From CBDBJQ01 sp965206405 (lineage in GTDB: Bacteria > Pseudomonadota > Alphaproteobacteria > UBA8366), in NCBI GenBank assembly GCA_965206405.1, contig CBDBJQ010000006.1, forward strand, positions 1,736,001-1,800,000: 64,000 nucleotides of DNA, in the 5' to 3' direction. Below the pieces are notes generated by a model. The model worked only from the letters and a program-made list of their open reading frames with translations, did not search any database and was not told where the DNA came from. Shown piece by piece: positions 25,961 through 33,949 of the stretch. A program made the position numbers and the translations under genes. Each line of letters begins with the position of its first letter. Positions within the stretch are counted from its first letter, which is position 1.

Positions 25961-26839
25961 ATGTCCTCCCAAGAAGGACCTGCTGACAAGAACTATCCTT
26001 TCGCGACGTATCTGCTTGCGGCCGACAAAAGGCCTCATGTTGCCGCTCTTTACGCCTTCGCCCGTGTCGGTGACAACATCGTCGACGATCCCGAACTCGA
26101 TACAGAAGAAAAGCTTCTGCGCATCGAAGCGATGGAGCGCGGTCTTTCCGGATCCACTAACGGATCCACCAAAGCGACAGTCCCGGAGGCGGCCCTGCGC
26201 ATGCATGACAGCCTCCAGAAGAGCGGCGTCTCCGATGAATGCTGCCACAAGCTTCTGGCTGCTTTTCGCCAGGATACCGTCAACGCGCCGTGCCAGAGCT
26301 GGCAGGACCTGCTTGACTACTGCGCCCTCGCCGCTGTTCCAATCGGCCGATACCTGATCGAACTGCACAACCTCGACAGCCGGCGGTGGGCCTTTGCGGA
26401 TCCGTTCTGTCATGCCCTGCAGATTCTGAATTGCGTGCAGGGTTGCGGCGATGACTGGCGCAGCTTGCATCGACTCTACCTGCCGGAGACATGGCTGACA
26501 GAGGCCGGGGAAACTCCGGAATCCCTCGCCGCCACCAGTGCCAGCCCCGCCTTGCGCAGCGTGATCGACCGGTGTCTCGATGGAGTCGATGATTTCATCC
26601 ATGCCGCGCGTCAGGGACGCCGCTACGCCACCGGCACTCTTGGTCTGGAGGCTGGGGGCATGCTGGGCATTACCGGGGCTCTGGCCACCCATCTCCGCAA
26701 TCACGACCCCCTCGCCGGACACATGGCCCTGTCCCGCTCAAAAAGCATTGTCGCAACTGCCAGCGGTGTTCTGGGTGTCCTGCCATGGGTTTTACGCAAC
26801 ACTACTATCCGCGCGCCACGCCCAGCCGGGAATACTTGA
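25961..26839 (+). CDS. hpnC: Squalene/phytoene synthase family protein, HpnC type
   Basis: HpnC makes hydroxysqualene from presqualene diphosphate in bacterial hopanoid synthesis. The 292-residue protein has the family frame NYPFATYLLAADKRPHVAAL and both aspartate regions, but altered: GDNIVDDP at residues 37-44, where DDIADDP is usual, and QGCGDDWRSLHRLYLP at 161-176, where QDCADDYR is usual. The acidic pairs that bind Mg-diphosphate are mostly kept. The ATG follows GGGAGG 10 nt upstream. A 12-bp tandem duplication at about 26150-26172 codes GSTNGST. With dxs and hpnD downstream, the role in triterpene synthesis is well supported by context. Confidence 0.85.
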   Translation: MSSQEGPADKNYPFATYLLAADKRPHVAALYAFARVGDNIVDDPELDTEEKLLRIEAMERGLSGSTNGSTKATVPEAALRMHDSLQKSGVSDECCHKLLAAFRQDTVNAPCQSWQDLLDYCALAAVPIGRYLIELHNLDSRRWAFADPFCHALQILNCVQGCGDDWRSLHRLYLPETWLTEAGETPESLAATSASPALRSVIDRCLDGVDDFIHAARQGRRYATGTLGLEAGGMLGITGALATHLRNHDPLAGHMALSRSKSIVATASGVLGVLPWVLRNTTIRAPRPAGNT

Positions 26840-26888
26840 CCTGCCGCTGTTTCGGGAGGATTCTCTGCCTGTATCCTGAGAGTTTTTG

Positions 26889-28808
26889 ATGACTGAAACA
26901 CCGCTTCTTGACGGCATTTCCACACCTGCCGATCTGCGAAAGCTCCCACTGTCAGACCTGCCCGCTGTGGTCGACGAACTACGGCACGCGACGATCGACG
27001 CCGTCTCGCGGACGGGCGGGCATCTCGGTGCCGGCCTCGGTGTGGTCGAGCTGACCGTCGCTCTGCATTACGTTTTCGATACGCCGGATGACATCCTGAT
27101 CTGGGATGTCGGTCATCAGTGCTATCCGCATAAAATCCTGACCGAACGACGGGACAGGATCTACACCCTGCGCCAGGAAGGCGGCCTCTCCGGCTTTACC
27201 AAGCGTGCTGAAAGTCGCTACGACCCGTTTGGTGCGGCACATTCTTCGACCTCGATCTCCTCGGCCCTGGGTTTTGCAACGGCCCGCGATCTCTCGGGCA
27301 GCGGGAACAACGTCATTGCTATCATGGGCGACGGCGCGATGTCTGCCGGCATGGCTTACGAAGCCATGAATAATGCGGGCGCTTCGAAATCGCGAATGAT
27401 GGTCGTCCTGAATGACAACCGGATGTCGATCGCGCCGGCGGTCGGCGCTCTCAACAACTATCTCACCCGCCTGCTTTCCTCCCGCTCCTATCTCAGCCTG
27501 CGCGGATTTGGCCTCAAGCTGAGCACCTATCTGCCGAAAAGCCTGGCGAAGTTTGTCCAGCGGGTTGATCACCAGGCGCGTGGTTTCGTCACCGGCGGCA
27601 CGCTATTCGAGGAAATGGGTTTTTTCTACACCGGACCGATCGACGGCCACGATGTCAGGCTGCTGGTTCGAATTCTGCGCAATCTGCGCGACGGTGACGC
27701 CGACGGCCCGATACTGTTGCATTGCGTCACCGAGAAGGGAAAAGGCTATGCGCCGGCGGAACAGAGCACCGACAAGTATCACGGAGTCTCGCGCTTCAAC
27801 GTCATTACCGGCGATCAGGAAAAGGGGAAGGCCGGGCCACCCTCCTACACCGGCGTCTTCGCCGACGCACTGTCGGAAGCAGCCAAGCGTGACGAGCGGA
27901 TCGTTGCAGTGACCGCCGCCATGCCCGACGGTACCGGTCTCGACCGCTTTGCAGACATGCATCCGGGACGCTGTTTTGATGTTGGAATCGCTGAGCAACA
28001 TGCGGTGACTTTCTGCGCTGGCCTTGCCGCCGCCGGACACCGGCCCTTTGCGGCGATCTATTCGACCTTCTTGCAGCGCGCCTACGATCAGGTCGTCCAC
28101 GACGTCGCCATCCAGAAACTTCCGGTTCGTTTTGCCATCGATCGCGCCGGTCTGGTCGGTGCCGATGGCGCAACCCATGCCGGGGCGTTCGACATCGCCT
28201 ATCTCCGCTGTCTTCCGGGGATGGTGGTGATGGCGGCCGGCGATGAAGCCGAACTGGTCCACATGGTCCATACTGCGGCCGCCCATAACGAGGGCCCGAT
28301 CGCTTTCCGTTACCCGCGCGGTTCAGGGACGGGTATTGCCCTCCCGGAAACGCCCGAGATCCTGACCATCGGCCGTGGCCGGATCCTGCGCGAGGGCAAC
28401 CGCATCACGCTGCTCTCGCTCGGCGGACGCCTCAGCGAGGCGATAAAGGCAGCCGACCGGCTGGCCATGGCGGGCTACCCGGTAACCTTGGCCGATGCGC
28501 GCTTTGCCAAACCTCTGGACACCGAGATGATCGAACGCCTGGCGCGCGAGCACGAGGTTCTCCTGACCATTGAGGAAGGCGCGGAAGGCGGCTTTGGCAG
28601 TGCTGTGCTTACCCACCTCGCCAGCCGCGACATGCTGCAGCGCGGACCGAAGCTACGCACCATGCATCTCCCCGACAGGTTCCAGGATCAGGCTTCGCCC
28701 GAGCGGATGTATGAGGATGCCGGACTCGACGCCAAAGCTATCCTGCGCACTGCGCTCGACGCCCTCGACGTCGACAGCACGCCCTACATAGAGAGCAAGA
28801 TTGGCTGA
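26889..28808 (+). CDS. dxs: 1-deoxy-D-xylulose-5-phosphate synthase
   Basis: Dxs condenses pyruvate and glyceraldehyde 3-phosphate using thiamine diphosphate, the entry step of the MEP isoprenoid pathway. The 639-residue protein is full length. It has IWDVGHQCYPHKILTERRD (His for substrate), the TPP motif IMGDGAMSAGMAYEAMNNAG, the ERMG-like transketolase central domain with FDVGIAEQHAVTFCAGLA (catalytic Glu) and the C-terminal domain starting TLADARFAKPLDTEMI. The ATG at 26889 is preferred over a TTG three bases before it. It lies 50 bp after hpnC and 15 bp before hpnD, so precursor supply and squalene synthesis are transcribed together. Confidence 0.97.
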   Translation: MTETPLLDGISTPADLRKLPLSDLPAVVDELRHATIDAVSRTGGHLGAGLGVVELTVALHYVFDTPDDILIWDVGHQCYPHKILTERRDRIYTLRQEGGLSGFTKRAESRYDPFGAAHSSTSISSALGFATARDLSGSGNNVIAIMGDGAMSAGMAYEAMNNAGASKSRMMVVLNDNRMSIAPAVGALNNYLTRLLSSRSYLSLRGFGLKLSTYLPKSLAKFVQRVDHQARGFVTGGTLFEEMGFFYTGPIDGHDVRLLVRILRNLRDGDADGPILLHCVTEKGKGYAPAEQSTDKYHGVSRFNVITGDQEKGKAGPPSYTGVFADALSEAAKRDERIVAVTAAMPDGTGLDRFADMHPGRCFDVGIAEQHAVTFCAGLAAAGHRPFAAIYSTFLQRAYDQVVHDVAIQKLPVRFAIDRAGLVGADGATHAGAFDIAYLRCLPGMVVMAAGDEAELVHMVHTAAAHNEGPIAFRYPRGSGTGIALPETPEILTIGRGRILREGNRITLLSLGGRLSEAIKAADRLAMAGYPVTLADARFAKPLDTEMIERLAREHEVLLTIEEGAEGGFGSAVLTHLASRDMLQRGPKLRTMHLPDRFQDQASPERMYEDAGLDAKAILRTALDALDVDSTPYIESKIG

Positions 28809-28823
28809 TTGACGGCAATAAAG

Positions 28824-29735
28824 ATGACAAGCGTATCGACAGTACCGATGCAGACAGAGCGTGCCGCACAACGCCACGTCCTGCAGGTTTGCCGGCAATC
28901 CAAAAGTTCGTTTCTCCTCGCCATGCGCACCATGCCGGCGCAGCAGCGCCAGGCGATATATGCGATTTACGCCTGGTGCCGGGAAGTCGACGATATCGCC
29001 GATGGTGATCTCGCCAGGGATGAAAAAATCGAACGCCTGGCGGCTTGTTACAGCGAGAGCGAGGCACTCTATGAGGGCAGACCGGGAACGCTCTCAGGCA
29101 TCGCCCTGCGTGCGCCCGTTGCCGCCTATCGCCTCGAACAGCAGGATTTCATGGAAATCCTTCGCGGGATGGAGAGCGACGCTGCCGAAGAATTCCGGTG
29201 CGCGCCCGAGCGCGAACACCTCGAGCGCTACTGCGACCGGGTCGCCGGCTCTGTCGGCAGACTGTCGCTTGCGGTCAGCGGATACAGAGAAGCGTCCGCA
29301 GACCAACTCGCCTGCCATCTCGGGCGCGCCCTGCAGATGACCAATATTCTCCGCGACATAAACGAAGATGCAGCCCGAGGCCGTGTCTATATCCCCGCAA
29401 ATCTCTTTCATACCAGCACTGCTGGCGACGATAGTGACGGCAGCAGCATGGATGGTGCGCGCAGCGAGATCACGGCCGACAACATCCGCGCCCACCCGGC
29501 CCTTCCCAGGGCCTGTGCCGCGCTCGCCCGGATTGCCGAATCCCACTACAGCAAAGCGGCAGAGATTCTCGCAGCACCCGAGACGCCGCGGATGCCTCTC
29601 ATTGCGGTGACGGTAGCTGTCTACGGCGCGCTGTTCCGGAAGATGAGCTGGCGCGGCTGGGATGAATCCGGTGAGCGTATGCACCTTTCGAAGATAGTGC
29701 GAATTGGCCTTGCCATTCGCCACGGGTTGTTCTGA
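28824..29735 (+). CDS. hpnD: Presqualene diphosphate synthase, HpnD type
   Basis: HpnD joins two farnesyl diphosphates into presqualene diphosphate. The 303-residue protein has YAIYAWCREVDDIADGDLAR with the first Asp-rich motif at residues 56-60, the YCDRVAGSVGRLSLAVSGY segment and the second motif ALQMTNILRDINEDAARGRV followed by YIP. All acidic residues are standard, in contrast to the HpnC partner. I chose the ATG at 28824; a TTG directly after the dxs stop is in frame. It is the last gene of the operon and faces ispH. HpnE and squalene-hopene cyclase are not in the window. Confidence 0.92.
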   Translation: MTSVSTVPMQTERAAQRHVLQVCRQSKSSFLLAMRTMPAQQRQAIYAIYAWCREVDDIADGDLARDEKIERLAACYSESEALYEGRPGTLSGIALRAPVAAYRLEQQDFMEILRGMESDAAEEFRCAPEREHLERYCDRVAGSVGRLSLAVSGYREASADQLACHLGRALQMTNILRDINEDAARGRVYIPANLFHTSTAGDDSDGSSMDGARSEITADNIRAHPALPRACAALARIAESHYSKAAEILAAPETPRMPLIAVTVAVYGALFRKMSWRGWDESGERMHLSKIVRIGLAIRHGLF

Positions 29736-29780
29736 TTCACGCAGAAATCGGTTTCGCGGTAGTTGGCGCACACCGCCTTT

Positions 29781-30746
29781 TCAGGAAGCGCATTCCCTCT
29801 GGCCCGCATCCAGGCGTTGGTCCGTATCTTGAAGTTCCCGGGGCAGCTTGAAGATGACGTTTTCCTCAACCCCGTCGATCTCGGCAACGCTCTCGGCCCC
29901 GAGTTCCCTGAGCCGTTCGACCAGCTTCTGGATCAGTGGCTCCGGCGCCGATGCACCGGCGGTGATCCCAACCGTCTCGATACCCTCAAACCATGCAGGA
30001 TTCACCGACGCCGCGCCTTCCACGAGGCGGCTCGGCACTCCCATCTTCTCGCCAAGTTCGCGCAGGCGGTTGGTGTTCGAACTGTTGGGAGAACCAATGA
30101 CGAGCAGGAGATCGACGGTGTTGCAGAGATCGCGAACCGCCATCTGGCGATTCTGGGTTGCATAGCAGATATCGCGAAACTCTGAACCTGTCGCTTCGGG
30201 GAAACGCGCTTTGAGCGCCACGATGATCTCCCGCGTGTCATCGACGCTGAGCGTGGTCTGGACCGAATAGGCGAGCTTGTCGGGATTCCTGATTTCCAGT
30301 CGCGCGACATCATCCTCGCTCGATACCAGGTGCACCGGTCCCGAAATTCGTCCCATGGTACCGACGACCTCGGGATGGTCGCGATGACCGATCAGGACCA
30401 CGTCAAATCCGGCCTCGGAATATCGTTGCGCAGCCCTGTGAACCTTGTCGACCAGGGGACAGGTCGCGTCGATTACTGGCAAGCCGCGCTCTTTTGCATC
30501 GTTCTCCACCTCCTGCGAGACGCCGTGGGCACTGAATATAGTGACGGCGCCATCGGGGATCTCCTCAAGTTCATCGATGAACACGGCACCTTTGTTTTTG
30601 AGATTTTCGATAACAGTGCGGTTGTGGACAATTTCGTGCCGGACGTAGACAGGCGAACCGAACTTGTCGAGCGCACGTTCCACAATCTCGACGGCGCGGA
30701 CAACACCCGCACAACTGCCCCGTGGATTGGCCAGCAAAACCTTCAT
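29781..30746 (-). CDS. ispH: 4-hydroxy-3-methylbut-2-enyl diphosphate reductase
   Basis: IspH is the last MEP-pathway enzyme and makes IPP and DMAPP using a [4Fe-4S] cluster. The 321-residue protein has the three ligand cysteines, Cys12 (NPRGSCAGVVRA), Cys96 (VIDATCPLVDKVH) and Cys194 (DICYATQNRQ), and the substrate residues VRHEIVHN, SAHGVS, GHRDHPEV and the SPNSSNT-like loop. The short tail after NVIFKLPREL is variable. The ATG at 30744-30746 begins the usual MKVLLANPRG. It is convergent with hpnD, so both ends of the MEP pathway and squalene synthesis are grouped here. Confidence 0.97.
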   Translation of the reverse strand: MKVLLANPRGSCAGVVRAVEIVERALDKFGSPVYVRHEIVHNRTVIENLKNKGAVFIDELEEIPDGAVTIFSAHGVSQEVENDAKERGLPVIDATCPLVDKVHRAAQRYSEAGFDVVLIGHRDHPEVVGTMGRISGPVHLVSSEDDVARLEIRNPDKLAYSVQTTLSVDDTREIIVALKARFPEATGSEFRDICYATQNRQMAVRDLCNTVDLLLVIGSPNSSNTNRLRELGEKMGVPSRLVEGAASVNPAWFEGIETVGITAGASAPEPLIQKLVERLRELGAESVAEIDGVEENVIFKLPRELQDTDQRLDAGQRECAS

Positions 30747-30810
30747 TGGTGTTGATCTCCTGCTGATATCCGCCTGTTATCCAATTGGGTACTCATTGAG
30801 TGCCTCATGG

Positions 30811-30990
30811 CTACCGACCAAACGCGTTGTCTCTTGCCCGACGCTGCAGGTCATAGATAACCGCAAAGGCGAACAGGGTAAGCAGACTGTTGGCCAGGAC
30901 GTCAGGATAACAGACCAGCGCAACCAACGGGGCTAGAATCAGCAAGCCGGCAAAGACAGTGTCGACGAGTATCTTCAACGGCTTCCCCAT
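30811..30990 (-). CDS. Small membrane protein (59 aa), unknown
   Basis: A 59-residue reading frame starts at an ATG (30988-30990) and has two hydrophobic stretches: VDTVFAGLLILAPLVALVCY and, after a short PDVLANS turn, a second (LLTLFAFAVIYDL) ending in a basic tail (QRRARDNAFGR). This predicts two membrane helices with the positive end in the cytoplasm. I do not recognise a family. It lies upstream of ispH on the same strand and codon use looks coding. It is easily missed because of its length. Confidence 0.5.
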   Translation of the reverse strand: MGKPLKILVDTVFAGLLILAPLVALVCYPDVLANSLLTLFAFAVIYDLQRRARDNAFGR

Positions 30991-31115
30991 GCGCCAGATT
31001 TCCTAGCCGAACCGCAACGAATGTGGGGATTATGGCAGGGATATATGGTGGGATAAACTATACCCGCAAAGACCCCGTCTCGCTTTTTGACCGCATCGTG
31101 CCCCCTCACAAGGTC

Positions 31116-31391
31116 ATGGAGTGTCATGCCATAATCAAGCTTTGCATTGTGATTTCAGATGTCACCCTGACTCTCGACTGCCATGATACGCCAACCGCGC
31201 GGGCGCTGTGCACTGCGGCCCCCTTCGATTCGCGTGCGAATGTCTGGGATGACGAGGTTTATTTCACTACGCCCATCACCGTTGAGCGTGAAGCCGATGC
31301 CCGCTCCGTCGTCGAGGCAGGGGAAATCGCGTTCTGGACCACAGGCAATGCCATCGCCATCAGCTTTGGGTCAACCCCGGTCTCAGGGTGA
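31116..31391 (+). CDS. Cyclophilin-like fold protein (COG2164-like), 3' end probably shifted
   Basis: The frame reads IIKLCIVISDVTLTLDCHDT, PTARALCTAAPFDSRANVWD, DEVYFTTPITVEREADARSV, VEAGEIAFWTTGNAIAISFG and STPVSG, matching the small archaeal/bacterial cyclophilin-like beta barrel (about 120 residues, function unknown). The stop comes right after the FG.TP strand, while family members go on with about 35 residues. The next frame continues GDEIRLAEP and another TADDVRKLATIPPEMP, both family-like, so at least one frameshift near 31390-31430 is likely. The start is uncertain: the ATG at 31116 has a poor ribosome site and an upstream extension to 31023 is open. Confidence 0.55.
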   Translation: MECHAIIKLCIVISDVTLTLDCHDTPTARALCTAAPFDSRANVWDDEVYFTTPITVEREADARSVVEAGEIAFWTTGNAIAISFGSTPVSG

Positions 31392-31511
31392 CGAAATCCG
31401 CCTCGCCGAGCCCTTGCAATGCCTGGGCAACGACGGCCGACGATGTCCGCAAACTCGCAACGATTCCCCCCGAGATGCCATTCAGGTGGCGGTCGCAGAT
31501 GACTCCGCCGA

Positions 31512-31555
31512 CTAGCTGGCGACTAGCTGGCGACTAGCTGGCGACTAGCTGGCGA
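31512..31555. repeat. 11-bp tandem repeat, four copies
   Basis: The unit ctagctggcga is repeated four times without change, just before the stop codon end of the aminotransferase gene. It is non-coding as far as I can see, and ctag sites are rare elsewhere here. Confidence 0.92.
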
Positions 31556-31572
31556 CCAGCCCCGTCCGCGTC

Positions 31573-32889
31573 TCAGTAGCCGCTGAGAATCTCGGTCAGG
31601 GTTCCGAAGATTTGGTCGAGGTTTTTCTCGGTGCAGATAAAGGCCGGCGCAATCAGCATGCAGTCGCCGGTCAGTTTGGTCAGCACGCCCTTTTCATAGA
31701 GATCCATGACGGCGCGATAACCTCGTTTTCCAGGCGTGCCATCCGTCGCGAGATCGACTGCGCCGAGCAGGCCTATCCCCCGAATGCCCGTGACAACCGG
31801 AAGCTCGCGAAGCGCGAACAACCGGTCGAGGAACGGCTCCGAGAGAGCGCGGGCCTGATCGAACAGACCCTCGTTCTCATAGATGGACAGCGCCGCCAGA
31901 CCAGCCGCGCAGGCAGCCGGGTGGGCTGTGTAGGTGTAGCCGTGGAAGAAATCGACACCCTGCGCCGGCGCTGCATCCACAATCGTTTTGTAGATAGTGT
32001 CGCTGACCGCAGTCGCACCCATCGGAATCGCGCCGTTGGTGAGCGCCTTAGCCATCGTCATAATGTCAGGCTGAACGCCAAAGGTCTCGGCGGCAAAATT
32101 CCCGCCCGTGCGGGCAAAACCGGTGATGACCTCATCGAAGATCAACAGGATGCCGTTGTCGTCGCAGATCTCCCGCAGCCGCTGGAGATATCCCTGCGGC
32201 GGGAGATAGGCACCGACCGAACCACCAACCGGCTCGACGATGCAGGCTGCGATGGTGTCGCCGCCATAGACGTCACAGAAACGCTGCAAGTCTTCGGCCA
32301 GCTCGATACCGCTCTCGGCGATATTCCGGGCATAGACGTTTTCAGGCGTGAAAGTGTGGCGCATGTGGACAACCCCGGGAACTCCAAGGCCGTACATCTC
32401 ACGATTCTTGACCATCCCGCCGACCGAGAAGCCGGCAAAATTGACGCCGTGATAGCCGCGTTCCCGGCCAACCAGGCGGAGACGCTGCCCCTCTCCGCGC
32501 ACCCGGTGGTAAAGCAACGCGATCTTGAGTGCCGTCTCCACCGCCTCAGAGCCGGAATTGCCGAAGAAGACATAATCGAGATTGCCTGGGAGCATCTGCG
32601 TCACGCGTCGGGCAAGTTCGAAAGCGCCTGGAAAACCGTGCTGGAACGGCGGGCAGTAAGACATTTCCCGCAACTGAAGATTGACCGCATCGGCAATTTC
32701 GGGCCGTCCGTGTCCGGCCGGCGAACAAAATAGGCCGGAAACCGCATCGATGATTTCATGGCCCTTGTGGCTCTTGTAGCGGATGCCCTGCCCCTCCACC
32801 ATCAAGCGCGGATGTTCGGTCTTGAAATGCTTGTTCGAAGTGAACGGCATCCAGTAAGCCTCAAGGTCGTTCGGCATGATTTGCTGCAT
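31573..32889 (-). CDS. Omega-amino acid (taurine-type):pyruvate aminotransferase
   Basis: A 438-residue class III PLP aminotransferase. The N-terminal signature DLEAYWMPFTSNKHFKTEHP, FFGNSGSEAVETALKIALLY, IFDEVITGFARTG and the PLP lysine in MTMAKALTNGAIPMG are complete. The sequence is closest in style to beta-alanine/omega-amino acid:pyruvate transaminases. Because TauE/SafE, xsc and pta follow, I infer that taurine or hypotaurine is the donor, giving (sulfo)acetaldehyde and alanine (a Tpa role). The ATG at 32887-32889 has GGAAG upstream. An 11-bp repeat sits behind its stop. It is divergent from the exporter gene, 216 bp away. Confidence 0.85.
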   Translation of the reverse strand: MQQIMPNDLEAYWMPFTSNKHFKTEHPRLMVEGQGIRYKSHKGHEIIDAVSGLFCSPAGHGRPEIADAVNLQLREMSYCPPFQHGFPGAFELARRVTQMLPGNLDYVFFGNSGSEAVETALKIALLYHRVRGEGQRLRLVGRERGYHGVNFAGFSVGGMVKNREMYGLGVPGVVHMRHTFTPENVYARNIAESGIELAEDLQRFCDVYGGDTIAACIVEPVGGSVGAYLPPQGYLQRLREICDDNGILLIFDEVITGFARTGGNFAAETFGVQPDIMTMAKALTNGAIPMGATAVSDTIYKTIVDAAPAQGVDFFHGYTYTAHPAACAAGLAALSIYENEGLFDQARALSEPFLDRLFALRELPVVTGIRGIGLLGAVDLATDGTPGKRGYRAVMDLYEKGVLTKLTGDCMLIAPAFICTEKNLDQIFGTLTEILSGY

Positions 32890-33105
32890 GATGTGGTCTT
32901 CCTGTGCGGGTCTTTACCGTAAAACTATAAGCAGGGTGCCCTTTGCGTCATTGCCGGCACCGTATCCTTGGCACTATACATCGTAATCTGAACTCATGGC
33001 CATACATCCCCCGCCTGGCTACCGGCCCGTTCTGGCCGCTCCGGACGCGCTGACTGCCCTTTCTCTCTGCCCACCCTGAATCGGCCCCGATAAGGTTATC
33101 CGGTA

Positions 33106-33864
33106 ATGGATCCCACACTCCTGGTCGCCGTCGCCACGCTCGCCCTTTTCGTCGGTGTGATGGCCGGATGCACCGGCGTTGGCGGCGTTCTCGCTCCGCC
33201 AGCGCTTGTCGTCCTCCTGGGCATCGAGGTTCATCATGCGGTTGCGGCGGGCTTTACCGCCTATGTCTTCTTCTCGATTACGACAGTGGTGCTGTACACA
33301 AGGGAAAACACGATCCGCTGGAAGATGGCTCTGCCGATCTGCCTGGCTGCAGCGCCAGCCGGATTTCTCGGCGGAATCGTGGTCTGGTGGCTCCCGGGCC
33401 AGTTTCTGATGCTGGCCATCGTCGCGCTGGTTCTGTTCGGCGTGTGGCGCGCTTTCCATCCCGACACCGCCGCCGCCACCGAAGACAAAACCATCTCGGC
33501 GCCACGCCTGGTTTTTTATGGCGGTGTTGCGGCCTTCCCCTCAACGCTCGGCGGTGCCGCTGGCCCGATTATTCTCATACCCCTGCTGTTGATGGCCGGG
33601 GTGACGCCCCTGACAGCAATCGGGCTTGGGCAGGTCGTATCGCTGGTGGTCTCGATGACGGCCTCGGCCGGGCATTTTGTTGCCGGCGAGATCGACTACC
33701 TTCTCGTCCTGATTCTGGCCTGCGGCATGGTCGTCGGGACCGTCATCGGTAGCCGCCTCGCGCATGTCCTTCCGCTTGCCATGGTCCGGAAATTCCTCGG
33801 CTTCGCCATGCTCGCAATCGCGCTGATGATGCTTGTGCAGGTTATCCGCGATTTTCTAGCCTAG
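33106..33864 (+). CDS. TauE/SafE (DUF81) family permease
   Basis: A 252-residue membrane protein with about seven hydrophobic segments and the two repeated DUF81 halves: VMAGCTGVGGVLAPPALVVL near residue 25 and FPSTLGGAAGPIILIPLLLM near residue 145. Family members export sulfite or sulfoacetate and other organosulfur anions. Lying beside xsc, it is the obvious exit for the sulfite released by Xsc. The ATG at 33106 follows ggttatccggta without a strong ribosome site. It is convergent with xsc, with 85 bp between; this gap holds a perfect 14-bp palindrome cggcaccggtgccg. Confidence 0.88.
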   Translation: MDPTLLVAVATLALFVGVMAGCTGVGGVLAPPALVVLLGIEVHHAVAAGFTAYVFFSITTVVLYTRENTIRWKMALPICLAAAPAGFLGGIVVWWLPGQFLMLAIVALVLFGVWRAFHPDTAAATEDKTISAPRLVFYGGVAAFPSTLGGAAGPIILIPLLLMAGVTPLTAIGLGQVVSLVVSMTASAGHFVAGEIDYLLVLILACGMVVGTVIGSRLAHVLPLAMVRKFLGFAMLAIALMMLVQVIRDFLA

Positions 33865-33949
33865 CGAAGGCCCGGCCACCGGCACCGGTGCCGATGAACG
33901 GCACCGAGCCGGAATGCGGCCAGAATACAGGTCGAGATTGTCAGAAGTG

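Noticed and set aside
33882..33895. Palindrome cggcaccggtgccg as a regulator site
   Set aside because: It lies between convergent genes, where a terminator stem or chance GC palindrome is more likely.
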